Assembly: GCA_008921705.1 (NCBI GenBank) | Contig: VFFE01007212.1 | Span: 1,102,076-1,166,075, forward strand | Origin: Burhinus oedicnemus | Lineage: Eukaryota > Chordata > Aves > Charadriiformes > Burhinidae | Length of the DNA stretch: 64,000 nt | Reading direction: 5' to 3' | Part shown: piece by piece, positions 12,341-24,060 of the stretch | Position numbering within the stretch: position 1 is the stretch's first letter | How the letters are laid out: each line of letters opens with the position of its first letter | Made by a program: the position numbers and the translations under genes | The notes under the pieces: generated by a model | What the model was told of the DNA's origin: nothing | Databases searched by the model: none | What the model saw: only the letters and a program-made list of their open reading frames with translations

Positions 12341-15300
12341 CTTAATGTAATACTGTAACCAGACCAATCAAAGGATCTGCTCTGTAACAAAATAAAATGA
12401 GTAAATATGTGTGGAGGGATTCCAGAACGGTGGAAGTATAGAATTCTTTTAATCCAGAAAACACTTTGTCTCCAATATCATTATTATACTTGTTTTATTT
12501 ATCATATAACAATCCAGTTTAGCATAGGCCCCAAGAATTTTCAGACCTTGAATGTCACCCTACCAAAACCATTCCCTATTTTTCATACATTTTTCTTCCA
12601 TTCTTTTAATTCAGTTCTGTATACCCTGTAGGAGAATTTATTTTGTTGTTTTTTTTTTTTTAAACCTAAACACTTCAACCATTGGGTTTCAATCTGAGTT
12701 CACATCTTATGAAGTTCTGCAGTTTCACATCAAATGTATGGTTTTGCGTTTGGTAATCAAATGTGGGTTTATGTTTAGCTTTTAGAACTAAAATAGCACT
12801 TCACTGAACAAACAGACCAAAATATGCTGCCCATACCATGGCCTGCTAAGGGCAGAAGGGACTGAAAGTTGTAAAAATCTCCTTTTGGAGACTTTTGAAT
12901 GCATGGCACACTTGCTCCAGCTTTCAGAGGTTCAATTGCTCATTTAGCTTCAGTCAGACTCCCTTAGGCTCACACCCACTTACTGACACGTAATTACATT
13001 TCATTTCACAATACCTCTGATATGACTCCCGGAATCCAACTGTGTCGAAAGGTCTAACTCACAGCCCAATTGTGAGAAATAATTGTGCTGCCAAAAAGAA
13101 GGAACCAAAAAAAAATAAATTAAGTGTATGTAAATTACAGGCAAAGAAAGTGCTTATACTCCCCTTTCCTGGACCCCCTAAGATTCAGCTTTGAGTCACT
13201 AACCCTCACAGCTGATCTCACACAAATTTGTGCCCTGAAAAGTTTTTCAGGTTATTTATATGATTTGCATTACTCTTTGCTTCTTCGCACATGTTGTGTC
13301 TTCTCCTTCCTCTTCATCCTCTTTTGCATTCCAACTCCCAACATGTGGCAAGATACAAAATAAATATTATTTGAAGTGAAATCAATTAATATATCTTTGA
13401 GATTTAAGAAGATCATTTAATACAGAAATGCTGAAGCCATAAACAGTATGAAGCAGGTGTGTCAATGTACACGTGGGTGTTACATGGATGAGGGAAATAC
13501 GCAGCACACTGATGCAATGGGATAACATCAGTTGCATGTTACTGTTAGGCAAAGGCAGACTGATCTGTGATGATGAGTGAGGTCATTATTTAATGGACTG
13601 CATGCTTCAGTAGTAACTACGTTTGATTTGATGTAAAGTCACAATAATGTTTTTTCCTTGTTCATATATATATTTTATTTTCATTAAATTAAAAGTTCAG
13701 TTTCATTGCTGTGTTAGCATGTTGCGCTGTAACTGTGACGGTGACATAAGAACCCAAGAAAGCAGGAACAAATTCCATACTTCAAAGACATCCCACACCA
13801 ATATACTTTCCCCATTGGGGTGCTTGTGCTGCCAATTCTCAGTTCTTTACAACGAAGCACAACACATTTTGGATGAAACTCAGATAACAGAAATGCGATC
13901 CAAATTTTTCAACAGATTCTTGACAGCTTCAGACACATGATAAAAGTCATTTTTCCTGTACTGAGCTCATAGTATTATTTGGAATCCGGCTACAGGATCA
14001 GCCTCCAGCTTCCCAGTGAGAACCCTGTGTAGGTTTGAGGCAGGCGGAAGCTGTGAGCCTCCCAGGCTGACAGGAAAGAAAACTATACTGTGGCATGGTC
14101 TAGAGATTAAGGAATAACTTTGTCACGACTTTTTGCCCTTAGCGCAATCATCTTTGATATGCAAATCCAGCTTTAATTTGACAAGATTTGGAACTACTGT
14201 TTATACAATATTGCTCATTACAAATGGTAGGTAATGCAATAGATTCCAGTCCCTGAACTTCTCTACTTATTCCAAAAGCAGAAAGGGACAATAATGAGAG
14301 AATTGAATAGGTAGCTATGATAGAAGATATATGCAAATATTGCTGCCTGGGAATCTGAAGGTAGAACATGTCATGTAAACTGAGTGAAGTCCTTACTTCA
14401 TATCTCGCAGGAGAAATTCTGATTGTGATTTCTAAAATTGTCACTGCTTTCTTGTTGGCTGTCCAGATATTTATATTATATAATGTTACACAGAAATAAA
14501 GAAATACTTAACAAAGCTCGTCATATTATGCATTGGTTTTTGACATTCAGTATGCTTTTACTTTCTTAAAAAGACTAAGCTGGATAATTGTTAAATTCAT
14601 TCCTTACTTTCCTAGCATCCCATAGAACCAAGAGTACACTTAAATTTGCAGCTGTTACTTTATTGAAGAAATCATAAGGTATTCTAGGTACTATAGATCA
14701 TTTATGTGATTACAAATTTCTGTTTCATGGTTACACACACTTAGTATATTTTTCAAGGTGAGAAGGAGAATGATAGAGTGAAATGACTTAAATCCCCAGG
14801 AAATATTCTCTTAGGTGGCTGCATTTACCACCATCCAAAAAAAAGTTAAAAAAAATGGAAAATTCTTTAACTCTGTGGTTATCTAGCTGCTTTTTCAAAC
14901 ACTGAGTATATATTGCTTAAGTAGAAGAAAATGAACCAAGATTCATTCTAATTTGTAATGAGAGGTTACATTGGGGTATGAGTCAGAGTATATATATTCT
15001 CTGTTTCAATTGTGACTTACGCAGACCTATGGACATGTGGCTTTCCTGTTGTTCCTTAAATTCCATTGAAAATATCATATTTATCTAACTAGAGTAAAAG
15101 TCATGAAGTGTAACTCTATTATTACAAAAGCAATTCTGTGGTCATATTATGTGGCTGACAAAGGCAATACTCTGTTCCATTTCTTTATGAAACTAAAAAA
15201 ATCAAAGTTTTTCTTTGCTACTACTATAAGTTTGTAGAAATAAAAATGTAACTATTTCAATAGAACATACAATATTTGGAGAGAGAAGAAAAATTAAATA

Positions 15301-17756
15301 AGAATTTTTTGCGTCCTTAACATTGGAAATTGAACACCCATCTAGACAATGAAATGACACAGGGAACTGACAAAGATTAGAAACATACTCTGTGAAAAAC
15401 AAATTTGAGCTAGTGATTGTAGAGGAATCAATTTTCACGTTGAACCCAGCTTAGAAGTGATGTCAAATGAGTCATTATTTTGCTAAGTAATTAGGCAGAA
15501 GACCCTTGGCCAGTGCATTTCATGGCTCTTCAGCAAAAAGCACTTTAATGAACACAGATTAAAATAGTCCCACTAACAAAAGTTCTGGTGCCACAACTAC
15601 TGGACTAGTTTACCCAGTTTACAACTAGAAATATAAAACGAAAAACTGTCTTGGGGCAAGCCTTAGACTGTGCAAATGTCTTGGGAGTTGGGAAATTTCA
15701 TGTCTGGTAGGTAGGCAAGTAGGTGAAGCTGATCAAGACAACAGCTAAAAAAGACTTTAGTAGATGTCCAGATGGGGACATGGCTGTAGTATGTCATGGC
15801 TCCCTTCTGGTCCACACACTTGATCAGAAAAGAAGATGTGAAGAGAGGATAATTTTTGCCCAGATATCACTCTGAGATAAGGTGGGATGCAGCTAAAGCA
15901 CTCATCTGCACTCAGGACATGAGAAGCACTCATGGGTCCCCTTGTTTAGCTATAGCCATAGTTTACTATTTATAGAAAGAGAGAAATAAGAATGATTTAA
16001 CATGGGCAATATCATTAAGGACTCTAAATGGATGTAATGAAAAGAGATATAAAACAGTCAGAACATATAAAAATGTCTTTTTACTGTCTTGCAGAACAAT
16101 TTCCAAAGGTCAATGGAGAATACGTTAAATGACCTAATAGATGTCTTCTGTACCTGGTGCCTTATAGGGATGAGACAAACTATTTTTTTTCCTAAAAATG
16201 ATACCCAGTTAATTCATTAAGGGTTATATGATACCAAGGTTTCATGCAAGAGTTAGTCTCTATAATTTGAAACAATTCTGAAAAGTAATTGGTTTTGTCC
16301 ATGTGTTTCTACAAAGCTATAGACTTCAATCTAAAATTTGCTCTTCTTGATTGCCAAAGTGTGATAACCTACTGTGTATACAGTCTGATACAAATATTCC
16401 AATATACATTTTTACCAAATCAGATATAGTTTTTCAACCATTTTTATTTATATGGTACCTTAAGCCTGTATAGTCTCTTGGACATTAAGGAGAAAATTTA
16501 GAAGGTTAGTTAGTCTTCATGTTCATTTTAGGGTTCTCAAAAAGGCTGATAAAAGTATTAAGAGCTTATGGGGACAGAAAGATAATTAACGAGAAACCTG
16601 CAAATTTATTTTTAAAAGCACCATCCCTAACTAGTATTATAAAGAAATCACACCAAGATACGGATAATATATTTCAGTGATTTAAAATCAAAATAGGTGT
16701 GTAAAAGATGAAAAAAATATTAAAAAAAATCTTAAGATAAAAATGGTTTAAAAAATGCAACAAGTAACAGCTAATCACATGTTGAACCAGCGTTTCTGAA
16801 AAAAAATAACTCCTAACACAATAAAAATGTTTTCATCTATGTGGAAAATAAATCAAAGAATTTATTTGTCTTGAAATGAAGAAAAGATAATTAGTTGAAT
16901 GAAGAGAGTTAAAAGAATCTGTGTTCAGGAAAAATGAAGATTTTCACAGTGACCTTTCTTTTAATACCCTCATTTTCAATAAAGTTCACTTCAAACTGCT
17001 TTATGTGACTTTCCATCTATATTTACATTGTAGGTCAGATACTTCAAAGTGGTACTACTTTCAGAGCAATGTCCTAAAATCAGAGCAGTGGTATACTTTT
17101 GCCTCTACATAGACATGGTCCAACGCAACAGGAACCATATTACCCAGACCTGAAAATTGGCATGCTGTTGTGAGTTCAGTGGGAAAGACACAGATACAGA
17201 GATTTTTAAAATCAGCAGAAAGAAAAAAAAAAAGAGCAGAAAGAGTACAAGAATTATTGATATAAATAAAATGAAATAAATAAATTTAAAACCCAACAGG
17301 TAACAACAGCAGAGAAATAAATCAAACTACATAAGTTTACATATTAATATATAACTGAAAGAAAGAAAAAATCTTTAACAAATCTTAACAATTGGTACAA
17401 CGATTGACATATTTGATAATGTTCTTCAGTAACCTGGTTAAAACAGACTAGAAATGCAGTAGCAGTGATATGCCTAAATATAAGGTTTTCATTAAGGTGA
17501 GCTATCTCATTAATTTTGCCAAATGAAGAAATGCCAGATTGGTCCGTATATTTGCACAATTGTTATTTCATCAACAATATTTCTCTGTGTATGGGGTGGG
17601 AGGAAGGAAAGGTGAAGGAAAGTAAGTGGGAAAGACAACTCAAGAAAGGTAAGGGTAGTTATACTGGTTAAGAAAAGGTGAAAAACAGATTTTTGATAGC
17701 AAAATACTTCAGGCATAGTTTACATCTGTGTGCCTTGAGCCAGAAAATTAATTTAT

Positions 17757-17821
17757 GCTGGAAGGGAGGGCTAGAGATCATCAGGTCCAACCCTCTGCTC
17801 AAAATAGGGTCAGCTCTGCAG
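17757..17821 (-). mobile_element. Small CR1 3'-end scrap
   Basis: The plus-strand text GCTGGAAGGGAGG, then GAGATCATCAGGTCCAACCC, then AGGGTCAGCTC follows the order of the CR1 3' end read on the complement (ttggaaggga, gatcatctagtccaaccc, agcagggtcac). It is about 65 bases and carries no tail repeat. It might be a chance-preserved piece of an old CR1, but three ordered CR1 words make that identity likely. Confidence 0.55.
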
Positions 17822-20545
17822 TACTTTTCCCTAAAAGAGAGAAAATATGCTCAAGTGATCCTAGGCAGTGTAAGGGAGTAATTGATATAAAGGGAATGCA
17901 AGTAAAGACAAAAAGCTAATCTGTTGGTGTGGAGACCAGATTAATACACATCATGGGGACGAGCTGTTGCTACACCTTCAGCAGAAGATCTTCAAAAGGA
18001 GGATCCCATTTTAATTTCTTTGGCAGGAAATGAGATATACACTTGACCTTACGCCTTACAACTTTGAATTTTCAGTCAGTTCAAGTTATCTAAGATTAAA
18101 TTAAATTGCAGCAGTCCTACACTGATTTATTTAAAGTACTAAATACAACAACAAACCGAGTTTCCAGCTGTATTACATCAAAATTCATTGCCAGAAAATG
18201 TTGAAACAAGTACTTGTAAAAGCATAGGAGACACACCTCTTTGCTTTAAGATTCTTCATGCTGTCCTTTTTCCACATCTTTGCCTCTACGGAAGGTATGT
18301 AAACAATCTTTTATATTAGATATCTTTCTTTTATCACCAGATGTTCTTTTTTAATTTATTTTCTGAACTCTTTTTGGAAGGAGAGGTGTCATTTGGAGCA
18401 TGTCTTATCTGTGTTTTCTATTGTCATTGGTAAAGCATAAAGCTTTCCTTAACATCAGCTGCACAAACAGGTTAGCAGTGTATCATGACTATCCTCAAAC
18501 AATAGCTAAGATTCCTTAGTTTTATGTATAAGCGTTAAAAGCCTTTATGGGCCTCATACTCTTCCTCTAAAGCTAAACTACAAGGGAAGCTGAGAAATAA
18601 TACCTTTGATGTAGAATGCACAGCTATAGCCCAGCAGGCTGCCAGTCATTTTCCAGTACTGTACTCCATTTTTTCAGTTATTTGTTTTTTAATCAATAAA
18701 TTTGAAAAAACACAGACTGAAATTTTTGTCTTCCTTTATTCTTTACAAACACTTACAAAGGGTTTTAATAGTTTTATAATGATAAGTATGGATCTTCTGA
18801 ATTGCAAACCCTATTTATAATGCTACTTACTTTTAGTGTTCTGGTAGGATATTCTGGTGTGCTTAGCAAAGTTTAAAGCATGCTGAAACTGCTTAAAAAA
18901 CCCCCAAAAAACCAGTGCTGGAGTGCATCAGAGTATCTTGGCCAAGTTTTGGTTATTAAATTACATTGAACCTATGATGAGCAAATAACATCTTAACATG
19001 GGCTATTTACTACGTGTTTAATGGCAATTTAAAGAAAAATCTAAGCAGCGATCTGTGAATCTTTCCTAGTTTAAAAATCAAAAGTGGAGATTATTAAGAA
19101 TTTAATGTAATCTAAATGGTTCTATTGCACAGTTGCCTGTTTTCACTAGAAATTTCATGCTTGAATTCATGTTCTTCCCCAAAACCTGAGCAACCAGTTT
19201 GGGAAATACTTCCTAAACCAGAGTTTCAAAATGCTCAAAAATTCTAAAAATTCATGTTTAGAATAAGGAGTTATCTTCAACATGCAGGAACACTGCTATT
19301 CGAAAAGATCTCATAAAATTGATTGAAATGTTATTGAATCATAGATCTCTAAGGGACTGTTCAATACTACTCATCATAGCTGACGTATGAATCTGCTGTT
19401 CTTTAAAAATGGTTTCTTTCACACAATAGATCTTAAATAAGCGGTATTTCTTTGATATAAAACCTGCAGAAGATACCATACAAACAAAATATAGCACAAG
19501 TTGTGATCAAATATTTATTAGAAGTGGAACAAATGTGACGCATACCATGGAGGTGTGCTCTCAGATGGCCTGTTCTATTTTTAGATTTGAGAAAACATTA
19601 AGTACTACATTGCTTTGTTTACCTTGTTAGGTTTTGCAGTTTTTGCTTGCTGATCTGTGACACAATCAGATTCAATTAAGCAGCAAGAATTGCATTAGCT
19701 AGACCCCTGGGACATTTCTAGAATAAAAGCTTTTTTGTGAAAAAGAGATTATTAATAAAATGAAATTACTACAACCCAATGAAATTATAGTTCTTTACAT
19801 AAAGTTGAAGGATAACGTTTTTCATCTACATTTTTTACATTTTTACACCCATTTACACTTTTAATTTCTGATTTTATCTGTAAGTGCAAAATACTAAAAC
19901 CACGTAAATTCTTATTTTTAACTCTTGCCCACTGCCAAATTGTTAAAACTGAAAAAAATAAGCACTATCGGGACTTACTGATAACTACATATTCTTGAAT
20001 CTGAATCTAACTATATTTCAACTGTAAGGTATTCCCTGAGAAATCACTGAAACTGAATTCCAGATAAACGATGAAAGCATCTAAGCAGGCACACAAAGTA
20101 TATGAATTTACCAAGGAAAACTAAATTAGGTAATTAAAACTATTAGGTGAAATGCTGTTCAACAGCTAAGGTCACCTTTCTTCATAGATTTACTTTCAGT
20201 TTAATGATTTGGTAAGAGAACCAATGACTCTTTCGTATGGGTGTATGGGTTACAAAGAATATTTCATACATTAAAACCATGCAAACAGGCTTTAAATGAA
20301 CCATTCTGGCAGCTCAACATACATTTCAGCATTTTGAGAACACTTGTTTTGCTGAAAATAAGCTTGCAGCATCAAGAGAGTGACCTGGCTTTTCTGTGAC
20401 TGTCAGAATTCTGCACTTTTGAAAAAAACATGAAGACGACTGATACAATGTGTTTTGAATCTTGCATCACTAACTAATGTAAAAAACCCTCCGTCTCTTT
20501 CTGGATGTGACAAGCCGATCTGTCCTAAGCTCTTGTTAAGAATAT
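17822..20545. other. Unique AT-rich non-coding DNA
   Basis: No gene or clear transposon is seen. No open frame of 60 or more codons lies wholly inside it. A CR1-like word (GAATCATAGATCTCTAAGG) occurs near 19337 but is too short and isolated to call. Confidence 0.5.
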
Positions 20546-20800
20546 TCATAGAATCATAGAATGGTTTAGGTTGGAAGGGACGTTAAAGATCAGATAGTTC
20601 CAACCCCCCTTGCCATGGGCAAGGACACCTCCTACAAGACCAGATTGCTCAAAGCCTCATCCAACCTGGCCTTGAACACTTCCAGGGATGGGGCATCCAC
20701 AGCTTCCCTGGGCAACCTGCTCCAGTGCCTCATCACTCTCACAGTAAAGAATTTCTTCCTGAGATCTAATCTAAATCAACCCTCTTCTAGTTTGAAGCCA

Positions 20801-21075
20801 TTACTCCTCATCCTTATCACTACATGCCCTTGTCAAAAGTCCCTCTCCGGCTTTCTTGTAGGCCCCCTTCAGATACTGGAAGGCTGCTATACGGCCTCCC
20901 CGGAGCCTTCTCTTCTCCAGGTTGAACAACCCCAACTCTCTCAGCCTGTCCTCATAGCAGAGGAGCTCTAACCCTCTGATCATCTTGGTGGCCCTCCTCT
21001 AGGCCCACTCCAACAGGTCCATGTCCTTCTCATGTTAGGGGCTCCAGAGCTGGACACAGTATTCCAGGTGGGGTC
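20801..21075 (-). pseudogene. CR1 ORF2 C-terminal block with stops
   Basis: This minus-strand stretch encodes the end of ORF2 after the reverse transcriptase. An open frame at 20801-20983 reads MIRGLELLCYED...LRELGLFNLEKRRL and ends SDKDEE, like the fragment at 8668-9018. Upstream of it, in-frame stops occur after the WSP motif and after LLEW. A frameshift separates this block from the reverse transcriptase frame that ends at 21076. Confidence 0.8.
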
Positions 21076-22017
21076 TCACAAGAGCAGAGTCACCTCCCTC
21101 AACCTGCTGGCCACGCTTATTTTGATGCAGCCCAGGATGCCGTTGGCTTTCTGGGCTGTGACTACACATTGCTGGCTCATGTTGAGCTTCTCATCCACTA
21201 ACACCCCCAAGCCATTCTCCTCAGGGCTGCTCTTGATCCACTCTCCGCCCAGCCTATATTTGCACATGGGATTGCCCTGACCCATGTGCAGGACCTTGCA
21301 CTTGGTCTTATTGAACTTCATGAGGTTGGAACAGGCCCACCTTTCAAGTCTGTCCAGGTCCCTCGGGATGGTATCCCTTCCCTCCAGCGTGTCAACCACT
21401 CCACACAGCTTGGTGTCATCAGCAAACTTACTGAAAGTGCACTCAGTCCCTACATCCGTGTCACCAACAAAGATGTTAAACAGCACCGGTCCTAGTACCA
21501 ACCCCTGAGGAACACCACTTGTCACTGCACACCATGTGGACATCGACCCGTTGACTGCAACTCTTTGAGTGCGGCCATCCAGCCAATTCCTTCTCCACCG
21601 AGTGGTCCATGCATCAAATCCATGTCTCTCCAATTTAGAGACCAGGATATCATGCGGGACAGTGTCAAATGCCTTGCACAAGTCCAGGTAGATGACATCT
21701 GTTGCTCTCCCCTTATCCACCAAAGCTGGAACCTTGTTGCAGAGGGCCACCAAGTTTGTCAGGCATGATTTGCCCTTACTGAAGCCATGTTGGCTGCCAC
21801 CAGTCACCTCCTTATTTCCCATGTGCTTTACCTGAGTTTCCGGGAGGATCTTCTCCACGATCTTGCTGGGCACAGAGACGAGACTGACCAGCCTGTAGTT
21901 CCGCAGGTCTTCTTTTTTACCCTTTTTGAAAATGGGGGTTATGTTCCCCCTTTTCCAGTCAGCAGGATAGTTCAGGAGCTCCTTGTTCACCCACACAGGC
22001 TTCCCAGCGTTTTTCAC
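21076..22017 (-). pseudogene. CR1 reverse transcriptase (ORF2) remnant, 313 codons
   Basis: This is a long open frame for the reverse transcriptase domain of a CR1 ORF2, the enzyme that copies the element's RNA at a nicked target. In order it shows [13 protein letters not shown] (about residues 25-37), QHGF (76-79), the first catalytic aspartate in YLDL (110-113), SGVPQG (167-172), and the FADD active-site box (198-201, at 21415-21426), then a CR1 C-terminal block ending in DEKLNMS. All three catalytic aspartates are present. The N-terminal fingers region is missing: residues 6-15 ([10 protein letters not shown]), which lie near the endonuclease/RT linker, run directly into ADWKRGN, which lies far downstream in a full CR1. 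The first five codons come from the junction with the nested element. The frame closes in a divergent stretch, and the expected RPHLEYCVQ block lies after it in another frame. It is dead as an element gene. Confidence 0.88.
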
Positions 22018-22351
22018 AGAATCGCAGGGGTTGGAAGGGACTTCTGGAGGTTAACTAGTCCAATCCCCCTGCCAGAGCAGGATCACCTAGAGCAGGTTGC
22101 ACAGGATGACATCCAGGTGGGTTTGGAACGTCTCCGGAGTTGGAGACTCCACCACCTCTCTGGGCAGCCTCTTCCAGTGCTCTGCCATCCTCAAAGGAAA
22201 GAAGTTCCTCCTCATGTTCAGATGGATCTCCCTATGTTCAAGTTTGTGCCTGCTACCTCTTGTCCTATCACTGGCCATCACTGAAAAAAGACTGGTCCCA
22301 TCCTCTCGGCACCCTCCCTTTAAGTATATATAAGCATTGATGAGATCCCCC
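22015..22351 (-). mobile_element. Nested CR1 3' end inserted in the larger CR1
   Basis: A second CR1 3' end of a different subfamily interrupts the host CR1 in the same orientation. Its tail (plus strand CACAGAATCGCAGGGGTTGG) starts at 22015. It runs through the NMRRNFFP...LPREVVESPTPETF coding block (frame 22087-22281) to GATGAGATCCCCC at about 22350. The host frame is endonuclease-linker sequence on one side (22363 onward) and [10 protein letters not shown] on the other, so the host was cut near the endonuclease/RT linker. A T10 run at 22352-22361 marks the 5' junction. It resembles the copy at 56035-56490 more than it resembles its host. It must be younger than the host copy. Confidence 0.87.
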
Positions 22352-22362
22352 TTTTTTTTTTG

Positions 22363-23005
22363 TCAGTTTCTGCCTGACTTCCTCTTTGTTGGGATGCATG
22401 TCTCCTGAGCTAGGAAGAGGTGGTCCTTGAATATCATCCAGCTTTCTTGGTCCCCTCTTCCTTCCAGGGCTTTATCCCACTGTAATCCATCAAGCACGTC
22501 CCTGAAGAGGCCAAAGTCTGCTATCCTGAAGTCCAGGGTAGCAAGCTTAGTGCGCACCCTCCTCACCACTCTAAGGATCTCAAACTCCACCGTCTCGTGA
22601 TCACTGCAGCCAAGGCTGCCCTTGAGCCTCACATTCCTCACCAGCCCCTCCTTCTTGGTGAGAACAAGGTCCGGCACGGCATCTCTCACCCCTCCTCGTT
22701 GGCTCCTCTATCACTTGGAGAAGGAAGTTATCATCAACGCATTCCAGGAACCTCCTGGATTGCTTATAGCCTGCTGTGTTGTCCTTCCAACAGATATCAG
22801 CATGGTTGAAGTCTCCCATAAGGACCAGGGCTTGTAAACCTGTGACTGCTCCTATCTGGCTATTGAGGGCCTCATCTGCTCGGTCTTCCTGGTCAGGTAG
22901 CCTGTAGCAGCCTCTCACTGTAACATCACCTGTCCCTACCCTCCTTTTGATCTTGACCCATATACTCTTGGTCAGCTCCTCATCCGTGTCCAGGCAGAGC
23001 TCCAT
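22363..23005 (-). pseudogene. CR1 endonuclease (ORF2 N-terminal half) remnant
   Basis: Two overlapping minus-strand frames carry the second half of the CR1 apurinic-type endonuclease and its linker. The frame 22601-23005 shows [10 protein letters not shown] (about residues 32-41) and [12 protein letters not shown] (about 62-73), in which the GDFN motif contributes catalytic aspartate and asparagine. It loses the reading frame after TRRGER. The continuation is in the frame 22363-22689 ([16 protein letters not shown], then [10 protein letters not shown], the SDH catalytic motif near residue 29). The frameshift lies near 22690. The N-terminal half of the endonuclease is absent, so the enzyme is not functional. 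Confidence 0.85.
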
Positions 23006-23025
23006 GCACTCCAGCTGGTCCTTGT

Positions 23026-24055
23026 TAAATTTTACCCCATAAGCCCAGCTGCAATCATCATCCTGGTGACAACAAATTAAGCTAAAAATGTGGTGTCCAT
23101 TTTCTCATCCTACTCTTGTGGGATTTTTATTGGAAAAGTGTCATTAATTGCTTTGCTACCATTATAATTGTGCTCTTTATCTTGCTTTCTAGTGTAACAG
23201 CCAGGAGTCAGACAATTGTCACTGACACAAGCCCTAAAAGATGGAAATGAGACCTCTAAGAGCCAGTGTAAGCACTATCAGAAAGGGTGATGGTACAAAT
23301 AGGAACGTCCCTTACAGAATAATAATGAGCACATAAGCAGGATGCATCATACAGAATGAAAGAAAAAAAAACAAACCCCAAAACAAAAAACACATGGCAA
23401 ATGATGAGTTATTTTTGTTTTAAGGAGACATGATGAGTCAATTCGGAATGCAAAAAAGAAGTTACTACCAATGAAAATAGATAAAATCTGTTTTTTTCTG
23501 TAGGAAGTTGTCACCTGGATTTCAATAATGGCAGTTATGAGTGCTTGTCTTAAGTATAGAAACCAGAGGACATAATTTGCAAGCCAAGAAAATGAATGCA
23601 TTCTCCAAGCAATGATATAGACTATTAACTTTTCAAGTGTGTTCATTAAGGTGTTTTATTTACAAAATTGTAACTTAAAAGCCATTGTGAAACTCACACA
23701 GCTGCATTTCACAGAACACAAGAACAGGTTTCAAAGCGAGCACCTTTTTGTCAAGCAAGAAGCAGTCAAGCACAGTGGCACTGACTTTTACAGCCAGCGA
23801 TGCCACAAGGTTTTTATTGATAGAAAATATTAATGCCTATAGGAAAGGACACTATAAAGATACAAAAGGTATACTAGTACTCTGTTGAAGGAATGAGTTC
23901 ATTACGCTCTGCTCTCTGGAGATGTATTTCAGATTTAATCCTACCAGGTAACTTAATGCTTCTTGATTCTTCTTAGATGAAATTTGCTGTTTTTAAAAAA
24001 TGTTTTGCTGATTTCTGTCCAGCTAGTTGAAAATGTGGTTCTTATTTTTCATAAT
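23026..24055. other. Unique AT-rich DNA between CR1 and solo LTR
   Basis: About 1 kb with no recognisable gene or repeat. An A-rich stretch with interspersed C lies at about 23360-23395. The longest open frame is 99 codons (23347-23646, minus) and shows no recognisable domain; its composition fits chance translation of AT-rich DNA. Confidence 0.5.
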
Positions 24056-24060
24056 CCTGT
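24056..24060. repeat. Target-site duplication CCTGT, left copy
   Basis: CCTGT immediately precedes the TG that opens the LTR and is repeated exactly at 24645-24649 after the closing CA. A 5-bp duplication is the size usual for ERVL-type integration. Confidence 0.88.

Larger units (their letters stand above)
9606..17756. other. Unique AT-rich non-coding DNA
   Basis: No gene and no recognisable transposon is seen here. Open frames reach 98 codons (14148-14444, minus) and show no known domain. The stretch has short A/T tracts (A16 at 12033-12048, T13 at 12649-12661) and a small period-8 repeat at 12320-12340. A somewhat GC-richer patch at about 13980-14080 is not recognisable. I cannot exclude short exons or regulatory elements. 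Confidence 0.5.
20546..23025 (-). mobile_element. CR1 LINE, 5'-truncated, internally deleted, with nested CR1
   Basis: This is the largest element in the window. Its 3' end is at 20546 (on the plus strand CATAGAATCATAGAATGG, the complement of the CR1 tail). Its 5' end fades at about 23025, inside the endonuclease domain. Going 5' to 3' on the minus strand it holds the second half of the endonuclease (22363-23005), a nested CR1 tail (22015-22351), the reverse transcriptase (21076-22017), the ORF2 C-terminal part with stops (20801-21075), and the 3' UTR. ORF1 and the endonuclease N-terminus are absent. It cannot move by itself. It is the same subfamily as the fragment at 8630-9187. The copies at 36085 and 49684 share its 3' UTR type. 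Confidence 0.93.

Noticed and set aside
14148..14444. 98-codon minus-strand frame
   Set aside because: No domain and no supporting context; composition fits chance.
19335..19375. CR1-like words GAATCATAGATCTCTAAGG near 19337
   Set aside because: Too short and isolated; the following sequence does not continue as CR1.
20615..20971. Plus-strand 118-codon frame
   Set aside because: Translation of the complement of a CR1 3' UTR; the same pseudo-protein appears at 36181-36423 because both are the same repeat.
21284..22340. Plus-strand open frames of 60-165 codons across the CR1 region (for example 21787-22284)
   Set aside because: They are antisense shadows of the minus-strand CR1 reverse transcriptase and UTR.
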